Shown piece by piece: positions 9,060 through 17,964 of a DNA stretch of 64,000 bases. Below the pieces are notes generated by a model. It saw only the letters and a list, made by a program, of their open reading frames with translations. It was not told where the DNA came from and made no database searches. Source of the DNA: Hippasteria phrygiana (Eukaryota > Echinodermata > Asteroidea > Valvatida > Goniasteridae); NCBI GenBank assembly GCA_037893225.1, contig JAZGUH010000488.1:992001-1056000 (forward strand). The letters run 5' to 3'. The first letter of the stretch is position 1, and each line of letters opens with the position of its first letter. Position numbers and translations under genes: made by a program.

Positions 9060-12000
9060 CTAAAAGGCAAATTTCAATACTTTATCGTTCCAGCACAGAG
9101 CTTTGTTTTTTGCAAAAATCGAAAACTCATCATCACTTAATCTTTTTCTTTCCATTTGTATGCTATATCTTAGGTAAGCTTTAAAACATTTCAATATATA
9201 ATCACTATTAATGGGTTCCTGTTCTTGCAGATATTTACATCGAATTCTCCAAATATTTCTATGTAACTTACTAATTACGTACAGAGGTAAGTCCGTGATT
9301 TCTTTTCCAAAACCCAAAATACGATTGGTATCATTTAGATAAAAGAACTTATTTCCCGTGTAACTTCTGAGAACTTGTTCAACAAAAAGCCAAGATTGCA
9401 TAATTTGTTTACAATAAAGAAAGAGGTGTTCGACGGTTTCTACTTCCGTTTTACACAATGTACAACAATTATCTTCAATTTTCCGCATTTTATACAAAAC
9501 ATCTTTCGTGGGAAGAATTCGATTTCTTAGTTGATACCAATTATCCCTATCTTCATGGTCTAAAAATTTACAACACGATTTCTCCCAGATTTCCCCCCAA
9601 TTTAAGTTAGCATTAATATGCAAGTGCAGTTTCTTCGGCCACTTTTTCTCAGCCCCCGGAGGAATAAAATTTCCCCGCACCATACTTTGGTACATTTGCT
9701 TGACATTTGTTTTTTTTACGGAAATATGCTCCGCCTCAATATTAACTTCTAAAGCATTGCTCAAGTGATTGGATGGCACATTTCTGTTTTCCTCAAAGAA
9801 AATAGGGCTGATACGAGTTTTTAAATTCGATATAATTCGACCAGCATTAATATGTCTTATGCAACATACGGAAGCCAATTCTTTCACAGAAATAAAGGAA
9901 TTATTCTTATAAACATCTTTAAAAAACAACATTCCCTTTGGAATCAGGATTTTGGAGCGTAACATATGATTCCCTTGGGTAATGACCTTATTATGCCACA
10001 AAGGAGTATACAATACATCATTTTTACAAGTGATAGGTAAATTAATCCTACCTTCCATACAATTAAAGGCGTCAAAGAGGTCTCTATAAAAACCGGGTGT
10101 ACATGGATTTATCTTCTTGGGATTGTCGAAAATATACCAACCCAATATGTCATTGCTAGCTTTCCGTATCCAAAAATCGAAGAAAATTTTCCACTTTTTC
10201 TCTGTTTGGGTATATCTTTGTAGCCACTTTAACTTTAAGGCGCGTAATTTTAGTTTGACATCTACGACCCCCATCCCGCCCAGTTTAGGTGGTCCCCCGA
10301 CAGTATCTCTTTTCATTTTGTCCGGCTTGCCCGCCCAAAAAAAAACCCAAATGATACCTTCAAGTTTTCTAATCAAAAAGTCCGTGCACGGGAGCACAGA
10401 CCCCAAATACGCTAGACTGCTGCCTACCAGACAATTAATTACGATAGCTTTTCCCCTGAGTGTTAAAAATCTCCCTTTCCATCTATTAATAGAAGTACCA
10501 ATTTTATTGATTCTTTCGTTCCAATTTGATTCCGGGTTAACACTGTTACCAAAATAAATACCTAAAATTTTAATTTTATCATTGACCCATTTAAAGCCGC
10601 ACGGATTATCGGTTCTATTTCGCCATCCCCCGATCCACAATCCTTGGGTTTTTTTAACATTTATTTTGGAGCCCGACCCTTCCGCGTAAGTATAAAATTT
10701 GTTATTTAATTTAGAAAATTCATTCTCGTCAGTAACAAAAATTGTCATATCGTCCGCATGTTGGACGACCTTAACATTAGCTTCGTTCATTTCTAAACTG
10801 ACACCTTTAATATGATTATTTGTTCTTATTAGATTAGCCAAACCCTCGGCACATATAGCGTATAAAAGGGGGGACAAAGCACAATCCTGCCTTATTCCCC
10901 TAGTAACTTTGATACGCTCGGTAAAGAAATTATTGACATTAATTGTAACGAATGGTTTTCTGTACAAAGTTTTGACCCAATGGATTAAAAAGGGGGGTAC
11001 ACCCATTTTGTCCATCATAGAAAAAAGATATCTCCATTCTATACGATCGAAGGCCTTTTCTTGATCTAAACTTATTAGTGCAGCTTTACTATTACTGAAA
11101 TTAACGAAATCAATAGTATCTCTCAAAACCATTATATTCTCATGTATGTTACGTCCTCGGACCCCACAGGTTTGGTCCTCATCGATTAAAAAAGGCATTA
11201 TTTTGCACAACCGATTGGTCAAGGCTTTAGATACTATTTTATAGTCTACATTCATTAAACTGATGGGTCTCCAATTTTTTATATCGTTACGAGCCCCCCT
11301 ATTTTTATAAATAAGTCTAATTAATGCCGTGTTCATAGATTTGGGTAGGAAACCTTCACTACCGCAGTAATTAACTAAGTTAACGAAATCATCCTTTAAA
11401 ATATACCAATATTGCAGATAAAATTCGACCGTGAGTCCATCTAGACCCGGGGCCTTATCTTTAGCCATATCTTTGAGGGCAGCAAAAAGTTCAATGTCGG
11501 TGAAATTTCTTTCGAGATCTTGAGTCAAATTATCGTCAAAATTACAAGCATTGACAGTCTCGAGAATTTTTTGCATATGGAAGTTGTTCGTTCCTTCCGA
11601 ATTAAATAAGTTGGAATAAAATTCACGAACATACTGTAGCATTGATTCGGTTCTATCGTAGAATTCCCCATTGTCATTTACTAGTAAATCAATCAAGTTG
11701 TTTTGTCTCTGCTGTCTGGCCGCTTCAAAGAAGAATTTGCTTGGTTTTTCCCCTGCTACCTTTTGTTTGATATGGAGGGTCGTCTTTGCCCGTTCCCAGT
11801 CATTCCGTTCAAAATCTTTAAGTTTTTTCTCAATATCATTAATTTCTTCGTTGCCACTTTCCGTGGGGTTTCCAACAATAAGATTATATCTTTTTTGTAA
11901 TTCTCTCCGAAATTTTCCATCTTCATTTCTTTTTTGTGTGGTATAACTTCTGAGGACTTCCTTTATTTTATTTTTTCCCGCATCCCACCATTCTAATGGG

Positions 12001-12857
12001 CTGGGATAACAGTCTTTTTGACTTTTCCAATAAATCCAAAAACATTCTATACTGAAAAGGCAATTTTCGTCCAAAAAAATTTCGTTCGGACAAATCCACC
12101 TGCCAGGCCCTATATCGACTGTTTGTTTTCTAAAACGAACTATCACCGAACTATGGTCCGAAAGCCCTGAGCTGTCAACGGCAATTTCTTTAAAATGGCA
12201 TCTCAGGTGGTTCGAGACAAAAAAATAATCGATTCTGCTAGTTTGCTTTATGCCCTTGTGGAAAAACGTACATTGCGGAGTTTCCCCGGCCAATGACGCC
12301 ACATCAGTAAGGTCATTTGTTTGAAGAAAGTTTTGTAAGAAACTTTTACTGTGGTCAATACCAATCTCTTTATCAATTTGACAATTAAAATCTCCTGCTA
12401 TAATGCAAGGTTTATCAAGGCATTCCGTATCAAAATAGCTCACAAAACCTTTAAAGAAATCTTTTCTTTCTGTTATATGATTTGGGGCATAGACTGAAAA
12501 AAGTGTTATTTTATATCCTCCTATTTCTACGTCGCCCCTTACCCAACGTCCTTGAGTGTCACAATGAAAATCACATACCGTTATGCCACTTTTTCTAGAA
12601 ACAAGGATAGCCGATCCACAAGAATGAGCAGATCCATGGCTGTATATTATGTCTCCTCCCCATTCTTTTTGCCATCTGCTCTCGTCCTCTATTAAGCTAT
12701 GCGTTTCTTGCAAAAAGGTAATCCCAATTTTTTTCCTAGTGAGGTAATTGAAGACCATACCTCGTTTATGGTCATCCCTGAGGCCATTAGCATTGAGAGA
12801 ACATAATGTAAGTGCCCACATCAGGCTTAGGTAAAGGATAATCATTGCGACAGTCAT
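9060..12857 (-). CDS. LINE ORF2 of copy C: endonuclease, reverse transcriptase, C-terminal CCHC
   Basis: Complete 1265-aa ORF2 starting at an ATG (12857) 16 nt after the ORF1 stop. Endonuclease (residues about 12-240): LCSLNANGL, LQETHS, SVYAPN, IAGDFNCQ, SRIDYFFVS, LSDHSS. RT (about 480-780): LIYKNRG, NWRPISLMNVDYKI, TCGVRGRNIHEN, ISLDQEKAFDRIEW and catalytic HADD near residue 700. C-terminal CTLCKTEVETVEHLFLYC near residue 1130 is C-x2-C-x8-H-x4-C. The RT motif around residue 654 reads GIRQDCALSP, where copy B has GIRQGCPLSP; loss of the Gly and Pro there may impair the enzyme. Otherwise the frame is open, consistent with recent insertion. Confidence 0.93.
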   Translation of the reverse strand: MTVAMIILYLSLMWALTLCSLNANGLRDDHKRGMVFNYLTRKKIGITFLQETHSLIEDESRWQKEWGGDIIYSHGSAHSCGSAILVSRKSGITVCDFHCDTQGRWVRGDVEIGGYKITLFSVYAPNHITERKDFFKGFVSYFDTECLDKPCIIAGDFNCQIDKEIGIDHSKSFLQNFLQTNDLTDVASLAGETPQCTFFHKGIKQTSRIDYFFVSNHLRCHFKEIAVDSSGLSDHSSVIVRFRKQTVDIGPGRWICPNEIFLDENCLFSIECFWIYWKSQKDCYPSPLEWWDAGKNKIKEVLRSYTTQKRNEDGKFRRELQKRYNLIVGNPTESGNEEINDIEKKLKDFERNDWERAKTTLHIKQKVAGEKPSKFFFEAARQQRQNNLIDLLVNDNGEFYDRTESMLQYVREFYSNLFNSEGTNNFHMQKILETVNACNFDDNLTQDLERNFTDIELFAALKDMAKDKAPGLDGLTVEFYLQYWYILKDDFVNLVNYCGSEGFLPKSMNTALIRLIYKNRGARNDIKNWRPISLMNVDYKIVSKALTNRLCKIMPFLIDEDQTCGVRGRNIHENIMVLRDTIDFVNFSNSKAALISLDQEKAFDRIEWRYLFSMMDKMGVPPFLIHWVKTLYRKPFVTINVNNFFTERIKVTRGIRQDCALSPLLYAICAEGLANLIRTNNHIKGVSLEMNEANVKVVQHADDMTIFVTDENEFSKLNNKFYTYAEGSGSKINVKKTQGLWIGGWRNRTDNPCGFKWVNDKIKILGIYFGNSVNPESNWNERINKIGTSINRWKGRFLTLRGKAIVINCLVGSSLAYLGSVLPCTDFLIRKLEGIIWVFFWAGKPDKMKRDTVGGPPKLGGMGVVDVKLKLRALKLKWLQRYTQTEKKWKIFFDFWIRKASNDILGWYIFDNPKKINPCTPGFYRDLFDAFNCMEGRINLPITCKNDVLYTPLWHNKVITQGNHMLRSKILIPKGMLFFKDVYKNNSFISVKELASVCCIRHINAGRIISNLKTRISPIFFEENRNVPSNHLSNALEVNIEAEHISVKKTNVKQMYQSMVRGNFIPPGAEKKWPKKLHLHINANLNWGEIWEKSCCKFLDHEDRDNWYQLRNRILPTKDVLYKMRKIEDNCCTLCKTEVETVEHLFLYCKQIMQSWLFVEQVLRSYTGNKFFYLNDTNRILGFGKEITDLPLYVISKLHRNIWRIRCKYLQEQEPINSDYILKCFKAYLRYSIQMERKRLSDDEFSIFAKNKALCWNDKVLKFAF

Positions 12858-12873
12858 TGACCAGACGAATTAA

Positions 12874-14181
12874 TTAATCTTTACCTCTTCCCCTCCCCCT
12901 TCCTTTCGCCTCCCTTCCTTCCTGTGCCACAGCTCCGGTTCCCCTCCTTTTCCTATATCGTTGGACGCCTTTCCGATAGTACGGGACCCATTCCCCGTCC
13001 TCTTCCTTCTCCTGTGTCTTCCCGTCCGTCCCGTCCTCGTCTTGCTCCTGTTCCCGTTCTGGGCCGTCTCCGCCACCGCCACCGCTACCGTCCTTCTGTA
13101 TTTTCGGGTCGCGGTCTTCTGGCAGTCCCTCCTTCCCGTCCAGTTTCCGTTTCCGTCCTTCTTGTACTTGCTCGTCCGCGACGTCCTTCGTACTCTCCCC
13201 CGTCTGCTTCGGCCGACGTTTGTCGTCGTCTTGTTGTTCCTGTCTTGTTGTTGTTTTCTGTCCGCGATCCTTCTTTTGTGTTTCCTTCCTTCCTTCCGAG
13301 TGGTCCCGTCTTTCGCCCTTGTCGTGTGTCGCCGTCCGTTTAGTATTCACTTCTTGGCGATCTCTCTCTTGCCCTTTATTTCTCTCCTTCTCTCCCTCCA
13401 CTCGTTGTGCCCAAGTCCGGGGGTCATGTTGGGTTTCCTCGGGTTCCGGTGCTCTCGGTTCTTCCTCCTCCATACTTTCTCTTTCTCTTTCCGTATCCCG
13501 GTATTCTGTATCCGTGTCTGTGTCGTCTTTTCCTTCTTCTTCTTTCCCTCTCTCCTGCCCTTCTCCATGACGTTCGTCCTGGTGCATGCGGGCTTGGTGG
13601 TCGCGGCTGCCGCAGACGAAGCACCTGCCCCGTGCCTCGCAGTCGCGAGCAATGTGGCCGGGTTGGCTGCATATCTTGCAAGTTCTCTCTTGTCCCTTGT
13701 GTCTTACCGGTAGGTTGAAGGCACCGATTCTGACGTAGCTCGGTATGGGCTTTTTGACATCGCGGATCAGGCAGCTTCGAACGCCTGTTTCCACCTTGGG
13801 GTCGAACTGGTGCGTTTGTCGTCTGATGTTGACAATCGTTCCGAACTGGCTGAGTGCACTGGCCACTACCCGGTCTTCCATCTCATACGGAACCTTGATA
13901 TAAACCACAATGGAGTCTTGCATGTTTGTCCTCTGGCATTCCACGATAGACTCTTTCAGAGCCATTCCATACTGCGCTAGTGTCTGGCAATCCTTCTCGT
14001 TATCAAAGGTCACATTATACCAATTGTTCTCCAGTGGAGCGATGCATCTAACCGTAGCGATGGTATTTAACTCTTGCCGTATGGCTTCATACACCTCCCG
14101 CGGTGTTACGTCATCCAGCCCTCGCACACTGAATCTTATTGTGTTTGGCCTTCGCAGGCCCACCCTGGGGTTAGCGTACAT
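12874..14181 (-). CDS. LINE ORF1 of copy C, RRM-like and zinc-knuckle protein
   Basis: Intact ORF1 almost identical to copy A. The frame is open upstream to 14265, but that first codon is GTG; the ATG at 14181 corresponds to the start chosen in copy A. Domain order: RRM-like region (NTIRFSVRGL to IVNIRRQ), CCHC and CCHH-type knuckles, a charged low-complexity centre with a KQTGESTKDVADEQ stretch, VQEGRKRKLD, a Gly-rich patch and a basic VPYYRKGVQRYRKRRGTGA tail. It is expected to coat element RNA and form the RNP with ORF2 protein. Confidence 0.88.
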   Translation of the reverse strand: MYANPRVGLRRPNTIRFSVRGLDDVTPREVYEAIRQELNTIATVRCIAPLENNWYNVTFDNEKDCQTLAQYGMALKESIVECQRTNMQDSIVVYIKVPYEMEDRVVASALSQFGTIVNIRRQTHQFDPKVETGVRSCLIRDVKKPIPSYVRIGAFNLPVRHKGQERTCKICSQPGHIARDCEARGRCFVCGSRDHQARMHQDERHGEGQERGKEEEGKDDTDTDTEYRDTERERESMEEEEPRAPEPEETQHDPRTWAQRVEGEKERNKGQERDRQEVNTKRTATHDKGERRDHSEGRKETQKKDRGQKTTTRQEQQDDDKRRPKQTGESTKDVADEQVQEGRKRKLDGKEGLPEDRDPKIQKDGSGGGGGDGPEREQEQDEDGTDGKTQEKEEDGEWVPYYRKGVQRYRKRRGTGAVAQEGREAKGRGRGRGKD

Positions 14182-14411
14182 CGTAAGGTGGCCGCCGCCG
14201 TATACCAAAAGGTAAGAAAAAGAAAAAGAACAGTAAGAGACCCAAAAAAGGCCCCTTCTGCTCACCTGTCTCTGTTGACTCTCCCCCAGGCGGTGTAGTC
14301 TTGAAGGTAAATATTTCTATAAGGTTTAGGGCTGTGTGGGTCTTGAAAAAGCGACAAAATCAGACGGTTACACGGAGCTGACCATAAACACGTCTTGCGC
14401 CGTCCAACGCT

Positions 14412-14412
14412 A

Positions 14413-14459
<47 letters not shown>
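14412..14459. repeat. (ATT)16 microsatellite upstream of LINE array
   Basis: Pure ATT repeat of 48 nt directly upstream of the 5' end of copy C. It has no oligo(T), unlike the two internal junctions, so it is the best candidate for the original target microsatellite. Confidence 0.95.
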
Positions 14460-14461
<2 letters not shown>

Positions 14462-15189
14462 CCTATTGGAACTGGACTGAACATTTCTCTTAACCATTTT
14501 CGCCTACTTCATATTATGCCATTTCTATAAGCAACTAGAACGGCAAAGCCGCCATGGCTCGCTGCTCAAGGCAGGCGCGAGGCCCAACACCACCCCTCCA
14601 CCCTCACTACACCAATATTAATCCCATCCCGTCTCCACCCGAATCTCATTCTATCCATTTTAATATAACAAAATAACAAATTTGAAATATTTGGCGTGAG
14701 ATTGGGTAAGGTAAAAGGGCATCATGGTGATGGAGTGTGTCAGCTTTTTATGTGCCAATACCAATAGGTCACCCAATTACCTTGTACCATACATCACCCC
14801 ACCCCACCCAACATCACCCAACCCCATATCACCCAAATGTGCTCTCTGAAAATTACAATTGTATGTACAGTGTTTACATGGCAATAAATGTACAATACAT
14901 TACATAGTGGGATGTAACAATTAAAAACTTCATTTTCTTCTTATTAAAAATTCCTCAATTAATACTATAACATTTAGACCTGATACACTGCATGTTTGGA
15001 CTAAACTAGCTAGAAGCAAAAAGCTTTAACATTTTAATGCGGGCGGCCGGCCCGACCGACGGACAGACGGCCCTACAGACGGAACGGAAAAAATTGGTAT
15101 TGTATAGGCTCGCATCTGCTTTGCAGCTCGCCAAAAATGTCATTGTTATTGTTATTGTTTGTTAAACAAAATTGCCATGATGTGAACAT
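14460..15189. other. Unique spacer, no gene seen
   Basis: AT-rich DNA without recognisable coding content. Around 15040-15085 there is a short GGCCGGCCCGACCGACGG-like run of imperfect GAC/CGG repeats. Short CACCC-rich stretches occur at 14770-14830. Confidence 0.5.
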
Positions 15190-15417
15190 ATAGACTACTT
15201 CAGCGAACACAATTAGAAGCCATTTTGGGTACCCAATCGGGTGGTACCAGCGGGAGCGCTCTTCATACACGAGCGCTCAGTGCTCCTTTGACCAATAGGA
15301 TTTCCAAAATAAACACTCGCCTCAAATGTAAGCACGCGTATGACGCACGCGCGAGCGCGGTACCGCCCAAGTGGTACCCAAAAATGGCTTCTAATTTTGT
15401 TCGCTGGATTAGTCTTA
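15190..15417. mobile_element. MITE with about 45-bp terminal inverted repeats
   Basis: The left end AGACTACTTCAGCGAAC and the reverse complement of the right end AGACTAATCCAGCGAAC start a near-perfect inverted repeat. It continues through a shared block ending GAAGCCATTTTGGGTACC. The interior is GC-rich and non-coding. The exact ends and target duplication are uncertain, so I give no superfamily. Confidence 0.75.
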
Positions 15418-15899
15418 AGGCATAGGCCTATCTGATCACCTGAAACCGCGGTTAAATTTACTTTGGACGGCTAGCGTATAATTCAAGCTCGAAACAAAAT
15501 TCAAACTGTTTGAGATTTATTTTATATTTTTTTGATTGGTTGACTGGGAGTCCAGGATATAGGAGGTGGGGGAAGTTCAGACGTTACGTACCGTGGAACA
15601 AGACAAAGACTCTCGCTTCCATCTCTGGCATCATGCATGTCTTGAATATCACGTCATCTGGGTGGCACGTCGGTCCCCAAATACAGGACGGTTTGAGATC
15701 ATGGTTTTCACCTGGGTCCTGTAAAGTCGGTAGAGTTCATATTTTATCATCTAGCCATTGTTTGATCGCTGTTGATGTCTTGGTCTATTGCCTTGCTTGT
15801 GTCGTAGTTGTGTCTGGTTGTTATATACATTGTGTCTGGTTGTTATATAGAACTTCCCACTATTTGTTTTAATATTTATTTTGGGTCCAATTGAATCGT
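15418..15899. other. Unique spacer, no gene seen
   Basis: No recognisable gene. The 120-aa frame at 15510-15872 has no domain I recognise. A TGTCTGGTTGTTATATA motif is duplicated at about 15810-15848, just before the CCCG tract. Confidence 0.4.
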
Positions 15900-16131
15900 C
15901 CGCCCGCCCGCCCGCCCGCCCGCCCGCCCGCCCGCCCGCCCGCCCGCCCGCCCGCCCGCCCGCCCGCCCGCCCGCCCGCCCGCCCGCCCGCCCGCCCGCC
16001 CGCCCGCCCGCCCGCCCGCCCGCCCGCCCGCCCGCCCGCCCGCCCGCCCGCCCGCCCGCCCGCCCGCCCGCCCGCCCGCCCGCCCGCCCGCCCGCCCGCC
16101 CGCCCGCCCGCCCGCCCGCCCGCCCGCCCGC
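15900..16131. repeat. (CCCG)n tetranucleotide tract, about 58 pure units
   Basis: About 232 nt of uninterrupted CCCG. Open frames through it read as Pro-Pro-Ala-Arg repeats, but these are a trivial result of a tetranucleotide repeat without stops. The G-rich strand could form G-quadruplexes and the C-rich strand i-motifs. Confidence 0.97.
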
Positions 16132-16719
16132 TAAGCTTTTGTTGAAACTATTTACCTACAGTTCCAGTAACTCGGGAGGATCAAATAACAGTGGAATAAT
16201 TTCCGTCAGCAACTCACAAGTAAACGCATTGAACCGACCCACATTCACGTAGTACATCCAAATTAATTGATCACTTCGCCCTAGAACACAATCAACAAAT
16301 GTGAAAAGACAAAGAAATATAACAGTATGTAACCTCTTTTTTCGTAAGCGCGGAAAGCTGTGGTTAGCAGAGCCATGAAATTGGACCCAGATGTGGCCGG
16401 ACAGAAATGATCGGCTTGATCATGCATGAAACTATATGGAAACTGTTACTTTCCATTTGCGGACGCATTTGCTTAAAAAAACATGAATCGTTTTGTTGGC
16501 ATTATTTGTGTTTTTTGGTGTTTTGTTGTTTTTGCGACCTCCGAAATACCGTATCGATGTTATATAAATATCCAATTCCCATGATTATCGGACTCTTAAC
16601 CCATGATGCATTGCAACACAAGCGTGTTTTTATAACGACACAATAACCTTCAACCTCATCACAACCCTAACCCTGCCCTAACCCAAACCTAACCCCGTTT
16701 CTCACCCTAATCCTTACCC
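16132..16719. other. Spacer ending in degenerate telomere-like repeats
   Basis: No gene recognised. From about 16660 to 16719 the plus strand is a run of imperfect CCCTAA units (CCCTAACCCTGCCCTAACCC and relatives) reaching the TTAA of the next element. Such degenerate repeats occur inside invertebrate MITEs and at internal sites; there is no evidence of a chromosome end here. Confidence 0.5.
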
Positions 16720-16723
16720 TTAA

Positions 16724-17669
16724 AGGAAACATGATATAGGATTTATATTGCATTATTCCTGCTTAAAACAAAGTATTATCTTGACAATGATATTTTGTGT
16801 CCAGAGACAATTATTTCCCAGATTAAATATGAGAAAACAATTTTTGAAAATGTTTGTCCAAGCTACTCCGCCCCCTGAGTGGGACCCTCATTAACATAAG
16901 TGTGTGACGTAGATCGAGGCACATTACCCATTCATCACGGGTATGCATTGTGTGTTCATTGTACGGCGAAAATTCTTCGTCCAAAATCTAAGCAAAATAT
17001 AGTGGTTTTCGGCCATGCCGACAAGGTGTGTGGCTGCTGGGTGCAGCAAAACAACGACGGGTGGAGTAAGCCTTCATTTATTTTCAACTGAAGCGAAATA
17101 TCGGAGAATTCGGACGGCGAAAGTGAAGGTGACAAGAGCAAAGAGGTCCGGCCCAGCACCTTTTCAGCGTTATGTAGCGACCACTTTGAGCCGTTGTGTT
17201 TCGATACTGGTATTTTCAAATCCTTTGGGATGACCATTAAAAATATGCTCAAGTCCACTGCCATCCCATCCAACAAAGTTCCCAGATGTGAGTAAGATAA
17301 AGGCGAAAGCAGTTAAACGGCCCATTCCCCGAGGAGCCTTCGCTAAAAGGGAGAAAATCAGGGTAAGTTCGATGTTAGTTGTTGTTGCAACTTACGAAAT
17401 TGCACGTGTAGACCTAGTGTGTGTATACGGGCCGGGTCCAGACTATCTAGTCAATCCATGAATTTCGGTGCCTCGGTCTACGTCACGAACAGCGCCCTCA
17501 ATTTGAGTCTCAACAAATTTCAAAAAGGGGGGGTCAATTTTTGAGCGGCAAATAATCACACTAAAACTTCGCTTAAACCAGTTTGGCTTTTAATTCACAT
17601 TTAATACATATAAATGAATTTATTTATGAAATATAATGAGATCCGGTCAATTTGAGAAGCATGGTTCCT
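16724..17669. mobile_element. Kolobok-like DNA transposon, TTAA target duplication, THAP relic inside
   Basis: A 946-bp segment flanked by TTAA at 16720-16723 and 17670-17673. The termini are inverted: AGGAAACATG at the left and AGGAACCATG as reverse complement of the right. It contains a damaged THAP-domain exon. TTAA duplications together with a THAP-type DNA-binding domain are the hallmark of the Kolobok superfamily; piggyBac also uses TTAA but lacks THAP. The right end (17600-17669) has a second copy at 52841-52908. It is too short for an autonomous element. Confidence 0.75.
17015..17295 (+). pseudogene. THAP zinc-finger domain relic
   Basis: Begins MPTRCVAAGCSKTTTGGVSL, the classic N-terminus of a THAP domain (C-x4-C, then a hydrophobic stretch and basic YRRIRTAKVKV). 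After a frame change near 17160 the second half appears (LCSDHF, then CFDTG), giving the distal Cys-x2-His pair. The sequence then reaches GTGAGT and GTAAGT motifs that could be splice donors, so it may be the first exon of a transposase. The frame break makes it a pseudogene. In the parent element it would bind the transposon ends. Confidence 0.72.
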
Positions 17670-17760
17670 TTAACCTTAAGCTATGTTTCTCATCGTTTTG
17701 CTGCACGGCACCTACTGAGCATGCGCAGTATAACCAACAAGTCGAATTTTAAGGGAATAT

Positions 17761-17862
17761 GATATTCTTGCGACACCGGTGCTCTACCAACTGAGCCACG
17801 TTATCCTATGTTGGCAGTCTCCCAAACTGTCAGTGTCTTTGTTCGGGGGCGATAGTGAGATG
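17761..17862 (-). repeat. tRNA-derived SINE head, minus strand
   Basis: On the minus strand: a leader with CGCCCCC, ACAGTTTGGGAGACTGCC, then a tRNA-like A box TGGCTCAGTTGGTAGAGC. The same leader and A-box order occurs in the longer SINE at 60735-60895. No B box follows here, so only the 5' part is present. Confidence 0.65.
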
Positions 17863-17869
17863 ACTAGTC

Positions 17870-17962
17870 GGAAGACTAGCGCCCCCAAAACAAAGACACT
17901 GACAATTTGGGACACCGCCAATACAGGGCAAGATAGCTCAGTTAATAGACGGGCAACGTCTA
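17870..17962 (+). repeat. tRNA-derived SINE head, plus strand, head-to-head with the previous one
   Basis: GACTAGCGCCCCC leader, ACAATTTGGGACACCGCC, then ATAGCTCAGTTAATAGA, a decayed A box. With the preceding copy it forms an inverted repeat (arms 17813-17862 and 17871-17919). It ends in the perfect short palindrome GTTAATAGACG/CGTCTATTAAC right at the Polinton breakpoint. Confidence 0.6.
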
Positions 17963-17964
17963 TT

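Larger units (their letters stand above)
8808..14411 (-). mobile_element. Tx1-like LINE copy C, full length, both ORFs open
   Basis: A complete element of about 5.6 kb on the minus strand and sister of copy A. The 5' end AGCGTTGGACGG lies at 14411, the 5'UTR runs to 14182, ORF1 is 14181-12874, ORF2 is 12857-9060, and a 3'UTR of about 225 nt contains a G-rich block (plus strand 8963-8996). The tail is A-rich then TAA. Both frames are uninterrupted. Its 5' flank is (ATT)n, then unique DNA from 14460. Confidence 0.92.

Noticed and set aside
15881..16252. Pro-Pro-Ala-Arg repeat protein
   Set aside because: A direct translation of the CCCG microsatellite; no sequence outside the repeat supports a gene.
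16660..16719. Telomere or subtelomere
   Set aside because: CCCTAA units are few and degenerate and are followed by ordinary DNA.
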